In this document: piece after piece, positions 7,308 through 17,935 of the stretch
Layout: every line of letters begins with the position of its first letter
Position numbering within the stretch: position 1 is the stretch's first letter
NCBI RefSeq assembly: GCF_001552435.1
Contig: NZ_BCRE01000004.1
Coordinates: forward strand, 1-64,000
Source: Kribbia dieselivorans NBRC 106261
GTDB taxonomy: Bacteria; Actinomycetota; Actinomycetes; Actinomycetales; Dermatophilaceae
DNA: 64,000 bases
Direction: 5' to 3'
Notes under the pieces: generated by a model
What the model was told of the DNA's origin: nothing
The model's input: the letters and a program-made list of their open reading frames with translations, nothing else
The model's database searches: none
Program-made: the position numbers and the translations under genes

Positions 7308-10300
7308 ATGTCCACACCGGCACTGCACGTCCCCACCAACCCGGTGAGGATCGTCACCGCGGCCAGCCTCTTCGACGGCCACGACGCCTCGATCAACATC
7401 ATGCGGCGCATCATGCAGAGCCAGGGTGCGGAGGTCATCCACCTGGGCCACAACCGCTCCGTCCAGGAGGTCGTCGACGCCGCGATCGAGGAGGATGCTC
7501 AGGGGGTGGCCGTCTCGTCGTACCAGGGCGGGCACGTCGAGTACTTCGAGTACCTCGTGCAGTCCCTGCGTGAGCGCGGCGCCGGTCACGTCCGCGTCGT
7601 GGGCGGTGGCGGCGGCGTCATCGTGCCCGAGGAGATCGCCCGCCTGCGCAAGTCCGGCGTGACGATCTTCTCCCCGGAGGACGGGCAGCGTCTGGGCCTG
7701 GTCGGCATGATCAACAACGTCATCGCCGACTGTGACTTCAACCTGTGGGAGACCGGCGCGGCGGACGTCGATGCCGTGCTGACCGGCGACCGCACCGCTC
7801 TGGCCCGCGCGATCACCGGAGCCGAGCTCGGTGCCCTGAGCGAGGATGTCCGGGCTCGTTTCGCCGGCGCCGCCGCGACGACGACCACCCCGGTCCTGGG
7901 CCTGACCGGTACCGGTGGGTCGGGCAAGTCCTCCCTGACCGACGAGCTCGTCCGTCGCTTGCGCGTCGACCAGGAGGACAAGCTCCGGATCGCCGTCGTC
8001 GCGATCGACCCGACCCGTCGCCGGGGCGGAGGCGCCCTGCTCGGCGACCGCATCCGCATGAACTCGCTCGACGGCGACCGCGTCTACTTCCGCTCGCTGG
8101 CCACGCGCGGCGACAAGGAGGTGCCCGAGGCACTGCCGCAGGTCATCGACGTGCTCAAGGCCGCCGGGTTCGACCTGATCATGGTCGAGACTCCGGGCAT
8201 CGGTCAGGGCGACGCCGGCATCGTGCCCTTCGTCGACCTCTCGATGTACGTCATGACCCCCGAGTTCGGTGCCGCCTCGCAGCTCGAGAAGATCGACATG
8301 CTCGACTTCGCCGACGTCGTGGCGATCAACAAGTTCGAGCGACGCGGTGCGATGGACGCGCTGCGCGACGTGGGCCGCCAGATGGTCCGCAACCGTGAGG
8401 CCTTCGGCAAGAAGCCCGAGGACATGCCTGTCTTCGGCACCTCGGCCGCGACGTTCAACGACGATGGCGTCACGGCGCTCTACCAGCACCTGCGCGGCGA
8501 ACTGGCCGCCAAGGGGCTGCCGGTCACCGAGGGGACCCTGCCGCACGTCGACGTGCGGCACTCCAGCGGCATCCGCCAGGTCGTCCCGGCCACGCGCGTG
8601 CGCTACCTCTCCGAGATCTCCGAGACGATCCGTGGTTACCACGCCGACACCGAGACCTACGCCGAGGCCGCCCGCCGCGTCCAGCGCCTTGAACTCGTCG
8701 ACGACGAACTCGCCGCCGCCGGTCACGAGGACCACGCCGTCGACCAGCTCCTCAAGGTCGCCCGCAAGGCCGTGCCGACCGAGGTCAAGGACCAGATCGA
8801 GGCCTGGCCCGGTGTGGTCGAGTCCTACTCCGGCGACGAGCAGGTCGTCCGGGTGCGCGACAAGGAGTTGCGCACCAAGCTGACCAAGGAGTCGCTCTCG
8901 GGCAACAAGATCCCGCGCGTCGCCCTGCCGCGGTACAAGGACCACGGTGAACTCGTGTCGTTCTGGCGCCGCGAGAACCTCCCGGGCTTCTTCCCCTTCA
9001 CCGCCGGGGTTTTCCCGTTCAAGCGCGACAACGAGGATCCGGCTCGCATGTTCGCCGGTGAGGGTGACCCGTTCCGCACCAACCGTCGATTCAAGCTCCT
9101 CTCCGAGGGCCAGCCGGCCACCCGCCTGTCGACCGCGTTCGACTCGGTGACCCTCTACGGCCGTGACCCGCACCCGCGCCCCGACATCTACGGCAAGGTC
9201 GGCACCTCGGGTGTCTCCGTCGCCACGCTGGACGACATGAAGGTGCTCTACGGCGGTTTCGACCTGCTCGCACCGACGACGTCGGTGTCGATGACGATCA
9301 ACGGTCCGGCCCCGACGATCCTCGCGTTCTTCCTCAACACCGCGATCGACCAGCAGGTCGACAAGTTCCGCGAGAACGAGGGCCGCGAGCCGAGCGGAGC
9401 CGAGTACGACGAGTTGCGCGCCTACGCGCTGCAGAACGTGCGCGGCACGGTGCAGGCCGACATCCTCAAGGAGGACCAGGGCCAGAACACGTGCCTGTTC
9501 TCCACGGAGTTCTCGCTGCGCATGATGGGTGACATCCAGCAGTGGTTCATCGATCAGGGCGTGCGGAACTTCTATTCGGTGTCGATCTCGGGCTACCACA
9601 TCGCCGAGGCCGGGGCGAACCCGATCAGCCAACTCGCGTTCACGCTGGCAAACGGGTTCACCTACGTCGAGTCGTACCTCGCCCGCGGCATGGACATCAA
9701 CGACTTCGCGCCGAACCTGTCGTTCTTCTTCTCCAACGGCATGGACCCGGAGTACTCGGTCATCGGCCGCGTCGCCCGCCGCATTTGGGCGGTGGCGATG
9801 AAGGAGAAGTACGGCGCGAACGACCGGGCGCAGAAGCTCAAGTACCACGTCCAGACCTCCGGTCGCTCGCTGCACGCCCAGGAGATGGACTTCAACGACA
9901 TCCGCACGACGCTCCAGGCGCTCATCGCGATCTACGACAACGCCCAGTCGTTGCACACGAACGCCTTCGACGAGGCGGTCACCACGCCGACCACGGAGTC
10001 GGTCCGTCGCGCCCTGGCCATCCAGCTCATCATCAACAAGGAGTGGGGCCTGGCGATGAACGAGAACCCCAACCAGGGGTCGTTCATCATCGACGAGCTC
10101 ACCGACCTCGTCGAGGCGGCCGTGCTGGCCGAGTTCGACCGCATCTCGGAGCGCGGTGGCGTGCTCGGCGCGATGGAGACCGGTTACCAGCGCGGCCGGA
10201 TCCAGGACGAGTCGATGCTCTACGAACACCGGAAGCACGACGGCTCCCTGCCGATCATCGGGGTGAACACCTTCCGGGCGCCGGAGTCCGAGGCGCCGCA

Positions 10301-10541
10301 GACCACGGTGGAGCTGGCTCGGGCGACTGAGTCGGAGAAGCAGTCGCAGCTCGATCGGGTGCACGCCTTCCAGGACACCCACCGCGACGAGGCCCAGGTG
10401 CAACTGGCCCGACTCAAGGACGCGGCCGTGGCCGGAGACAATGTGTTCGCCGTGCTCATGGACGCTGCCCGGGTCTGCTCGCTGCAGCAGGTCACCGACG
10501 CGTTCTTCGAGGTTGGCGGCCAGTACCGACGCAACGTCTGA
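7308..10541 (+). CDS. icmF: Fused isobutyryl-CoA mutase (IcmF)
   Basis: A 1077-residue fusion, the usual IcmF length. The cobalamin-binding domain comes first (DGHD at residues 23-26). A MeaI-type G-protein chaperone domain follows with a P-loop near residue 200 (LTGTGGSGKSSLTDEL). The mutase substrate domain ends the protein. It interconverts isobutyryl-CoA and butyryl-CoA with adenosylcobalamin; some family members also act on isovaleryl/pivalyl-CoA. The ATG at 7308 follows GGGAG. A G-protein domain between the B12 and mutase domains separates IcmF from methylmalonyl-CoA mutase. It probably helps branched acyl-CoA use and is likely controlled by the divergent MarR gene. Confidence 0.93.
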   Translation: MSTPALHVPTNPVRIVTAASLFDGHDASINIMRRIMQSQGAEVIHLGHNRSVQEVVDAAIEEDAQGVAVSSYQGGHVEYFEYLVQSLRERGAGHVRVVGGGGGVIVPEEIARLRKSGVTIFSPEDGQRLGLVGMINNVIADCDFNLWETGAADVDAVLTGDRTALARAITGAELGALSEDVRARFAGAAATTTTPVLGLTGTGGSGKSSLTDELVRRLRVDQEDKLRIAVVAIDPTRRRGGGALLGDRIRMNSLDGDRVYFRSLATRGDKEVPEALPQVIDVLKAAGFDLIMVETPGIGQGDAGIVPFVDLSMYVMTPEFGAASQLEKIDMLDFADVVAINKFERRGAMDALRDVGRQMVRNREAFGKKPEDMPVFGTSAATFNDDGVTALYQHLRGELAAKGLPVTEGTLPHVDVRHSSGIRQVVPATRVRYLSEISETIRGYHADTETYAEAARRVQRLELVDDELAAAGHEDHAVDQLLKVARKAVPTEVKDQIEAWPGVVESYSGDEQVVRVRDKELRTKLTKESLSGNKIPRVALPRYKDHGELVSFWRRENLPGFFPFTAGVFPFKRDNEDPARMFAGEGDPFRTNRRFKLLSEGQPATRLSTAFDSVTLYGRDPHPRPDIYGKVGTSGVSVATLDDMKVLYGGFDLLAPTTSVSMTINGPAPTILAFFLNTAIDQQVDKFRENEGREPSGAEYDELRAYALQNVRGTVQADILKEDQGQNTCLFSTEFSLRMMGDIQQWFIDQGVRNFYSVSISGYHIAEAGANPISQLAFTLANGFTYVESYLARGMDINDFAPNLSFFFSNGMDPEYSVIGRVARRIWAVAMKEKYGANDRAQKLKYHVQTSGRSLHAQEMDFNDIRTTLQALIAIYDNAQSLHTNAFDEAVTTPTTESVRRALAIQLIINKEWGLAMNENPNQGSFIIDELTDLVEAAVLAEFDRISERGGVLGAMETGYQRGRIQDESMLYEHRKHDGSLPIIGVNTFRAPESEAPQTTVELARATESEKQSQLDRVHAFQDTHRDEAQVQLARLKDAAVAGDNVFAVLMDAARVCSLQQVTDAFFEVGGQYRRNV

Positions 10542-10549
10542 CCCCGCCT

Positions 10550-10600
10550 GCAGATGAGGAGGCCTCGGGTGCCCAGCGCACCCGGGGCCTCCTCATCTGC
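10550..10600 (+). terminator. Strong hairpin terminator after icmF
   Basis: A long stem begins 9 bp after the icmF stop. GCAGATGAGGAGGCC pairs with GGCCTCCTCATCTGC, enclosing a further GGGTGC/GCACCC stem. There is no T-run, as is common in G+C-rich actinobacteria. Confidence 0.75.
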
Positions 10601-10663
10601 CGGACACGCAGGGTTCATCCAGCCGTCACTCGCTCGACACCCGGGATCGGGAGGGTGGAGGGC

Positions 10664-12037
10664 ATGCGAACCATGACCCGATCCTTCGCCCTGACCGCCG
10701 GTGTCGCCGTCGCCGCTGCGCTTGTCCTCCCAGCCCAGGCGGCCATCCCGGCATCGCGACCCAGCGCTGCTCCGCACGCGACCGTGACCACGGACAACGA
10801 GACTCCCGTCCTCTTCGACGATGAGGCCGGGGGCAACGCCTCCGGCGACGACCCGGCCATCTGGGTGAACTCGAAGAACTCCCACAATTCGCTCGTCCTC
10901 GCCACGGCCAAGGAAGGCGGCCTGCGGGTCTACGACATGAAGGGCGGCGAACTCCAGTCACTGGCCGCGACCGCGTTCCCCGCGGCCGGTCGATTCAACA
11001 ACGTCGACATCGCCTACGGACTCAAGGTCGGCTCGCGTCGTGTGGACGTCGCGGCCGTGTCGGACCGGTACAACGACACGGTGCGCTTCTTCGCCATTGA
11101 CCCGGCCGGTGCCACGGCCGCCACCCCGCTGCGTGAGATTACCGCCGAGGGGTACAAGTGGCTGTTCGTGACGTCGCAGTCCGAGCTCGAGGACGAGCAC
11201 ACGGCCTACGGCCTGGCCGTGTACCAGCCCACCCGCGGCAAGGACAAGGGCAAGACCTTCGTCGTCGTCACCCGCGAGGGCAATACCACCCTCGCGGTGG
11301 CCCAGGTTCTCCCCAAGGCCGACGGTACGGTCGCCCTGGGCAGCCCGCGCCTGATCACCATGCCGCGCACGTTCACCCTGCCGGACGGCTCGAGCTGGTA
11401 CCCCTGCGAGGAACCCGGTGTCGACCCGCAGTTCGAGGGCGTCACCGTCGATCAGCGCACCGGCACCCTGTACGCCGCGCAGGAGGACGTGGGCCTGTGG
11501 CGCATCGAACTCGAGAAGCGCTCGGCCACACCGGTCCTCATCGACAAGGTCAAGGACTTCGGCGTCACGGACGTGTTCGACGCCGACGAGGAGGAGTGCG
11601 TGGTCGCCGGACCCGACAAGGGCTTCGGCGGGAAGTACATCGAGGCCGATGCCGAGGGGGTCGACATCTGGTATGGCCCCGGTGCGAATGGCTACGTCGT
11701 GCTGTCCAGCCAGGGCGACGACACCTTCGTCGTGTACGACCGCAAGGGCAAGAACAAGGTGGTCGGCACCTTCTCGGTCGCCGGCATCAAGGGTGCCGAC
11801 GACATCAACGGCTCCGACGGCCTGGCCATCACCAACCGGCCCGTCGGTCGCTTCCGCCAGGGCCTGGTCGTCACCCACGACGAGCCCGAGACCTGGGCCG
11901 GCATGACCGAGGCCGAGGTGGACCGCGACCCGACGAACTTCTCGTACGTCTCCTGGGGTGAGGTCGCCAAGGAACTCAAGCTCAAGAGCCACGGCAAGGC
12001 CGGCACCAAGGCCGGTAACGACCCGCGGTTCCGCTGA
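10664..12037 (+). CDS. Secreted beta-propeller phytase (3-phytase family)
   Basis: 457 residues with an N-terminal signal peptide (MRTMTRSF, a hydrophobic core, then a PAQA-type cleavage site near residue 28). The body matches beta-propeller phytases: DDPAIWVN, GGLRVYDMKG, FNNVDIAYG, a VAAVSDRYNDTVRFF stretch, CEEPGVDPQFEGVTVDQ and, near the end, DGLAITN. Such enzymes need calcium and release phosphate from phytate outside the cell. ATG 10664 has GGGAGG nine bases upstream; the GTG at 10655 would lack a separate site. It is monocistronic. Confidence 0.88.
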   Translation: MRTMTRSFALTAGVAVAAALVLPAQAAIPASRPSAAPHATVTTDNETPVLFDDEAGGNASGDDPAIWVNSKNSHNSLVLATAKEGGLRVYDMKGGELQSLAATAFPAAGRFNNVDIAYGLKVGSRRVDVAAVSDRYNDTVRFFAIDPAGATAATPLREITAEGYKWLFVTSQSELEDEHTAYGLAVYQPTRGKDKGKTFVVVTREGNTTLAVAQVLPKADGTVALGSPRLITMPRTFTLPDGSSWYPCEEPGVDPQFEGVTVDQRTGTLYAAQEDVGLWRIELEKRSATPVLIDKVKDFGVTDVFDADEEECVVAGPDKGFGGKYIEADAEGVDIWYGPGANGYVVLSSQGDDTFVVYDRKGKNKVVGTFSVAGIKGADDINGSDGLAITNRPVGRFRQGLVVTHDEPETWAGMTEAEVDRDPTNFSYVSWGEVAKELKLKSHGKAGTKAGNDPRFR

Positions 12038-12109
12038 TCCCGCCTGCTGTCCGGCGGTGCGGCGGGGCACAATGGTCACGCCGCACCGTCTGACAGAGAG
12101 GGACAACGC

Positions 12110-13291
<1,182 letters not shown>

Positions 13292-13320
13292 TCACCGGGT
13301 TCGACTCGAGTGTCCCTCCG

Positions 13321-13407
13321 CCCTCCCGCGGTTCGAGGTATTACCCGTCGCAATAGCGACGGGTAATACCTCGAACCGCAGGGGAACGGGCTCGAACCGC
13401 GGGAGGG
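13321..13407. terminator. Three-armed inverted repeat between convergent genes
   Basis: The arms 13328-13351 and 13356-13379 are perfect 24-bp complements around an AATA loop. In addition 13321-13337 is perfectly complementary to 13391-13407 (17 bp), so the left arm can pair with either downstream segment. It lies between the thiolase and CYTH-CHAD stop codons and most likely ends transcription from both sides. The alternative pairings are unusual for a plain terminator. Confidence 0.75.
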
Positions 13408-13411
13408 CGCG

Positions 13412-14947
13412 TCAGCGCTTGGCCAACCAGGGGCCGATCTTGGTGGTCGGCAGCCGCGCCCACGAGGCCTCGAACTCCCGCTCCACATCCGCGCCACGAC
13501 GCTCCTCGGCGGCGTGCAGGCGACCATAGGTGAACGTGTCCTCGCCGGCCTCGTGGGCGGCCTCGGCGAGTTCGAGCAGCCGCTGACGCGCCACGACGGA
13601 GTCCTGATGGTCACCGAGCGACTCCTGCACCGCCGTCGCGCGGGCGGCGAGCTTGGCGGCTCGCGCCCCCAGGACCGGCACGGCCGATTCGGCGGCGTAC
13701 CGCAGCCGCTTGGCCTTCTTCCGCACCGCGTGCAGGGCGAGATCATGCTCGACCGGGTCGGTGGCCCGCTGCGCCGCGCGGTGGGTGCGAGTGACCAACC
13801 GCAGGTCACGCGCGATGAGCCGAGGCAACACGACGGAGGCGCGTTCGGTGGCCAGCGCGGTGATGTCGGGTTCGAGCACGAGACGCTCCAGGCGATCGAG
13901 CAGCGTCAGGTAGCGCTCACCGTCCATCTGCTCGACGGAGTCTCGTCGGCCGCGATCGTAGGTCTCCTGCTGCCGCTGCGCGATCTTCTCGACGACCGGC
14001 CCGCGGATCGCCTCGGGCGGCTCCTGGGCGAGGAGGGCGGCGAAGTGGTCGCGGAGCACCTCCGCATCACGCGCGACACCGAGCTCCGCGCCGATCCATC
14101 GCAGATCCGCCTCGATCTCGGCCAGACCCTCGGGCTGCAGGAGCGGCTCGAACGTCTTCAACGCCGACCGCAATCGCCGCGCCGCGACGCGCATCTTGTG
14201 CACGCTGTCGTCGGCATCGACGCGCACGCGGCGGTCCTGGTCGATCAGGGCCCGCACGTGCTGCCCGAGGTGGGCCTGCATCGCCTCCTTGGCGGTGGCC
14301 CTGCCGCGCAACTTCTGGGTCGAGGGCCACTGGGTCGGCGACGGAGCGTCGTCGCCGAGGGCGCGCGCGAGCTTCGAGGCGTGGTCGGCCGGGGTGGCTC
14401 CGGCATCGGCGAGCACCTGCGCGACGTCGACGAAGACGCCGGGCTCGCCGTCGACCAGCTCAACCTCCCACTCGCGCCACTGGGCCAACGGCACCGGCCG
14501 GTCGAGACGCTGCGCGGTGACGAGGTCGTCGGCGACCTTGGCGAGCACCACGTCCTCGTAACCGACGAGGTCGGTCTCGTGGCGCGTCGTGGTGAGCCGC
14601 ACGACGGGGGCGAGGGGCTCGAGTCGCACCACGGCCCGCACGAGGCCGAGCAGGTCCTCGGGCACCGACTCGTCATCGTCGCCGAGCGGATGGGCGACCT
14701 CGGTGCGGGCACCCTCGGTGGCAGGCAGTTTCAGGTGCCACCCCGCGTCGGCGCCACCGACCCGGCGGCGCAGCGTGATGCGATGGCGCGACAAGGCGAA
14801 CGACGCCGTGTCGTAGTAGGTCGCGTCGAGGTGGTGCTCGTGGGCCACCGTCGTCGTCACGCCTGGGACCTGCGCCAGATCGGGCATCACGTCGGAGGCC
14901 TGGACGTCGTACTTGCGCTCGATCTCGGTGGTGGACGAAACAGACAT
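13412..14947 (-). CDS. CYTH and CHAD domain protein
   Basis: 511 residues. The N-terminal CYTH domain (about 1-200) begins with the diagnostic EIERK at residues 8-12 and has alternating charged beta strands such as RHRITLRRRVGG and GWHLKLP, which form the triphosphate tunnel. The C-terminal CHAD domain (about 215-511) is a helical domain rich in conserved His/Arg, with VHKMRVAARRLRSALKTF and HAVRKKAKRLRYAAE. CHAD domains bind polyphosphate, so a role in polyphosphate or triphosphate metabolism is likely. ATG is preceded by GGGAG and GAAGG. It is monocistronic. Confidence 0.9.
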   Translation of the reverse strand: MSVSSTTEIERKYDVQASDVMPDLAQVPGVTTTVAHEHHLDATYYDTASFALSRHRITLRRRVGGADAGWHLKLPATEGARTEVAHPLGDDDESVPEDLLGLVRAVVRLEPLAPVVRLTTTRHETDLVGYEDVVLAKVADDLVTAQRLDRPVPLAQWREWEVELVDGEPGVFVDVAQVLADAGATPADHASKLARALGDDAPSPTQWPSTQKLRGRATAKEAMQAHLGQHVRALIDQDRRVRVDADDSVHKMRVAARRLRSALKTFEPLLQPEGLAEIEADLRWIGAELGVARDAEVLRDHFAALLAQEPPEAIRGPVVEKIAQRQQETYDRGRRDSVEQMDGERYLTLLDRLERLVLEPDITALATERASVVLPRLIARDLRLVTRTHRAAQRATDPVEHDLALHAVRKKAKRLRYAAESAVPVLGARAAKLAARATAVQESLGDHQDSVVARQRLLELAEAAHEAGEDTFTYGRLHAAEERRGADVEREFEASWARLPTTKIGPWLAKR

Positions 14948-15064
14948 CCTTCATTCTCCCACTGGCCGATCGGCCGAATCATCGGCCACCGACCACAGTC
15001 GGACAGGTCACACAGTAGATTTCGCCATGAACCCACCCACACCGCTTGAGGAGCTGACGATTCC

Positions 15065-16696
15065 ATGCAGCCTGTTTCCTTCACGGCCCTGACGCCGCTT
15101 TCATTCCTGCGACGCTCCGCATCGGTGTGGCCGCAGAGCACGGCGATCGTCTACGGCGACCGTCGCCACACCTACGCGCAGTTCCAGGCCGAGGCCGTGC
15201 GGGTGGCGCATGCGCTGAAGCACGCCGGCGTGAAGCCGGGCGACCGCGTCGCCTACCTCATGCCGAACGTGCCGGAGATGGTCGTGGCCGAGTTCGCGGT
15301 GCCGCTGGCCGGCGGCGTGCTGCTGGCGATGAACACCCGACTGGCACCGCCGGAGATCGGGTACATCCTCCAGCACTCCGAGGCCAAGGTGCTCATCGTC
15401 GACGCCGGTTTCGCCACCGCCGCGATCGAGGGCGTGCAGGACGCGAACCTCTCCATCCCCGTCGTCGTCGTCGATGACACCGTGGCCGGGATCACCGCGA
15501 CCGACGCCCACCGCGAGGCGCTCGGCGGCTTCTTCCGCACCTACGACGAGTTCCTGGCGACTGGGTCGGACGAGCCGCTGCCGTTCGAGATCGACGACGA
15601 ATTGGCACCGCTCGCGCTGAACTACACCTCCGGGACGACCGGGCGACCCAAGGGAGTCGTGTACACGCACCGCGGCGCGCACCTCAACGCGCTGAGCGAG
15701 ATCATCCACTCCGGCTTCACCCGGGCGTCCAACTACCTGTGGACCCTGCCGCTCTTCCACTGCAACGGCTGGTGCACCGGCTGGGCCGTGACCGCGGTCG
15801 GTGGCACCCAGGTCTGCCTGCGCGAGGTGCGCGGGACCGCCATCTGGGACAACATTCGCACCCATGAGATCACCCATCTCAACGGCGCTCCGACCGTCGT
15901 CACGACGATCCTCAATGCCGAGGAGGCCGGCCGGCTGGAGTCGCCGATCACCATCACCACCGCAGGTGCTCCGCCGGCGCCGGCGACCATCATGGAGATG
16001 GCCGACATGGGCTTCACCATCAACCACGTCTACGGCCTGACCGAGTCCTACGGTCCGTACTCCGTGTGTGAGCCCCAGGACTCGTGGACGGAGATGTCGC
16101 GCGAGGACCGCGCGGTGGCGCAGGCTCGGCAGGGCGTGGGTATGATCCACGCCGACCGGCTGCGCGTCGTCGACGGTCAGATGGGCGACGTGCCCGCCGA
16201 CGGCACGACCATGGGTGAGATCGTCATGCGCGGCAACGGCATCATGAAGGGCTACTTCAAGGACGACGCCGGCACCGCGGCGGCGTTCCAGGGTGGCTGG
16301 TTCCACACCGGCGACCTCGGCGTCATGCACCCGGACGGGTATGTCGAGTTGCGCGACCGGATGAAGGACGTCGTCATCTCCGGCGGCGAGAACATCTCCA
16401 CCGTCGAGGTCGAGCAGGCGCTCATGTCACACCCGGACGTGCTCGAGGCGGCGGTCATCGGGGTGCCCGACCCGAAGTGGGGCGAGCGTCCCAAGGGCTT
16501 CGTCATCGTCAAGCCGGACGCCACCATCACCGGCGAGGAACTGGTCGAGCACGTCAAGACCCGCATCGCTCGGTACAAGGCGCCCGGGTCGGTGGACGTC
16601 GTGCCGGACCTGCCGAAGACGAGCACCGGCAAGATCCAGAAGTTCGCGCTGCGCGAGCAGGCCTGGGCCGGGCACGAGTCCCGCATCCAGGGTTGA
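15065..16696 (+). CDS. Acyl-CoA synthetase, AMP-forming
   Basis: A 543-residue ANL-superfamily ligase that makes acyl-AMP, then acyl-CoA. The ATP loop YTSGTTGRPKGVV is near residue 187, HCNGWCTGW follows, YGLTESYGP is the adenine motif, GWFHTGDLGV is the hinge region, and the catalytic Lys lies in STGKIQKFALRE at the end. The HCNGW block and overall length resemble medium-chain or methylmercaptopropionate-type ligases. The chain specificity cannot be set by eye. It lies outside the FadR-like regulon sites and is monocistronic. Confidence 0.88.
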   Translation: MQPVSFTALTPLSFLRRSASVWPQSTAIVYGDRRHTYAQFQAEAVRVAHALKHAGVKPGDRVAYLMPNVPEMVVAEFAVPLAGGVLLAMNTRLAPPEIGYILQHSEAKVLIVDAGFATAAIEGVQDANLSIPVVVVDDTVAGITATDAHREALGGFFRTYDEFLATGSDEPLPFEIDDELAPLALNYTSGTTGRPKGVVYTHRGAHLNALSEIIHSGFTRASNYLWTLPLFHCNGWCTGWAVTAVGGTQVCLREVRGTAIWDNIRTHEITHLNGAPTVVTTILNAEEAGRLESPITITTAGAPPAPATIMEMADMGFTINHVYGLTESYGPYSVCEPQDSWTEMSREDRAVAQARQGVGMIHADRLRVVDGQMGDVPADGTTMGEIVMRGNGIMKGYFKDDAGTAAAFQGGWFHTGDLGVMHPDGYVELRDRMKDVVISGGENISTVEVEQALMSHPDVLEAAVIGVPDPKWGERPKGFVIVKPDATITGEELVEHVKTRIARYKAPGSVDVVPDLPKTSTGKIQKFALREQAWAGHESRIQG

Positions 16697-16701
16697 TCGA
16701 C

Positions 16702-16760
16702 CGGGCCGGCCAGGTCAGAGGCGCGTCAGAGCCTGATGCGCCTCGACCATGGCCGGCCCG
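16702..16760. terminator. Nested hairpin at a convergent junction
   Basis: CGGGCCGGCCA (16702-16712) is perfectly complementary to 16750-16760, and inside it GAGGCGC (16718-16724) pairs with GCGCCTC (16738-16744). The structure runs over the 3' end of the minus-strand gene at 16715, just after the acyl-CoA synthetase stop. A bidirectional terminator is the simplest reading. Confidence 0.6.
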
Positions 16761-17464
16761 TACCAGGTCAGGTGGCGGCCGCTGACCAACTGGGTGGCGG
16801 TGTGGGTGAACGACTCCGGTCCGTCCTCCGGGGTGAAGACGTAGGGCTCGTCGGGCAGGAGGACGAGGTCGATGTCGGCCCGGTCGAGGTCGGCCAGGTC
16901 CACCTTGGGGTAGCGCCCGGAGTGCTGCTCGAAGACGTTGTCGAAACCGACCCGGCGCAGCAGGTCACCGGTGTAGGTGCGTGACCCGACGACCATCCAC
17001 GGGTCACGCCAGATCGGCACCGCCACCCGAGTCGTGATGGGTGGGAGCGCGGTGTCCCAGAGTCGGCGTGCCTCGGCCAGCCACTCGGGGATACCCCAGC
17101 CCAGGGCCTCGGCGAACAGCCGGTCCATGGCGTCGAGGGACTGCGGGACCGATTCGATGACGGTCACCCACACCGGTACTCCGGCCTCGCGCAGGCGCCG
17201 GACGTCGATCTCGCGGTTCTCCTCCTGGTTGGCGATGACCAGGTCGGGGGAGAGGGCGACGACGGCGCGCCAGTCGACGTTCTTCGTGCCACGCACGCGC
17301 GCGACGTCGAGGTCGGCCGGGTGTGTGCACCACTCCGTGGCCCCGACGAGCGCCTCTGGCCGGGTGGCGGCGACCGCCTCGGTCAGTGATGGAACCAGCG
17401 AGACCACGCGGGTGGCGGTCGTCGGGACGTCAACCGGGGTGCCGAGGTCATCAGGGGTGGGCAT
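16715..17464 (-). CDS. Helical backbone metal receptor (BtuF-like), no signal peptide
   Basis: 249 residues resembling the periplasmic cobalamin/iron-binding fold: TRVVSLVPSLTEAVAA at the start, LSPDLVIANQEENREIDV in the first lobe, a long connecting helix, and LDRADIDLVLLPDEPYVF in the second lobe. Unlike transport proteins, it starts directly at the fold with no export signal, so it is probably cytoplasmic. No permease or ATPase lies nearby. The frame is open upstream, but ATG 17464 avoids overlap with the next gene. Confidence 0.75.
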   Translation of the reverse strand: MPTPDDLGTPVDVPTTATRVVSLVPSLTEAVAATRPEALVGATEWCTHPADLDVARVRGTKNVDWRAVVALSPDLVIANQEENREIDVRRLREAGVPVWVTVIESVPQSLDAMDRLFAEALGWGIPEWLAEARRLWDTALPPITTRVAVPIWRDPWMVVGSRTYTGDLLRRVGFDNVFEQHSGRYPKVDLADLDRADIDLVLLPDEPYVFTPEDGPESFTHTATQLVSGRHLTWYGPAMVEAHQALTRL

Positions 17465-17487
17465 GACGCCCAGCCTACGAGTGTGCT

Positions 17488-17916
17488 TCAGGTCAACAGG
17501 GCACCGGCAAGGTGCTCGGTGACTGCGATGCCATGCACCGGCCAACTGATGAAGACGTCGAGGACGTCACCGCCCGTCGGAATGGTGAATCGTCCGGCGC
17601 CGTGGAAGGAGACCAGCCCCTCGTCGTCGACGCCACCGCCGGCGTCGACGACCTCGTATGGGACGTTCACGCCCCCCGATGAGAGGTTGAGGGTGAAGCA
17701 CCCAGATGGGCGAAGTTCCTGCCAAGAGCCATCCGGCCCCCAGTCAGCGAGATCGGCGAGGTAGTCGTGCCCGCTGACAGCATTCGCTTCCCAAGAGACG
17801 TGGAAGGTCGCCGATGGCCCACGCGTGACCCATCCGTAGATCTCGACACGGGCATCGTCGCCTGGAACGGTGAGGTCCAACCCTGCCACGGTGCGAGGAG
17901 GTAGGTGGCCGGTCAT
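17488..17916 (-). CDS. Hypothetical protein, 142 aa
   Basis: I do not recognise this protein. It is predicted to be beta-rich (AGLDLTVPGDDARVEIYGWV, GCFTLNLSSGGVNVPYEVV, GRFTIPTGGDVLDVFISWPV), with no signal peptide or membrane helix. It follows the exported protein gene by 19 bp on the same strand, so both may be co-transcribed. The ribosome site is weak. Confidence 0.5.
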   Translation of the reverse strand: MTGHLPPRTVAGLDLTVPGDDARVEIYGWVTRGPSATFHVSWEANAVSGHDYLADLADWGPDGSWQELRPSGCFTLNLSSGGVNVPYEVVDAGGGVDDEGLVSFHGAGRFTIPTGGDVLDVFISWPVHGIAVTEHLAGALLT

Positions 17917-17935
17917 GAGGTACCGCTCAGATCTG

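Noticed and set aside
7191-10403. A 1070-codon open frame on the strand opposite icmF
   Set aside because: It mirrors the icmF codon pattern, has low-complexity Arg/Val/Asp/Leu-rich sequence without domains, and arises from the G+C-rich third-position bias.
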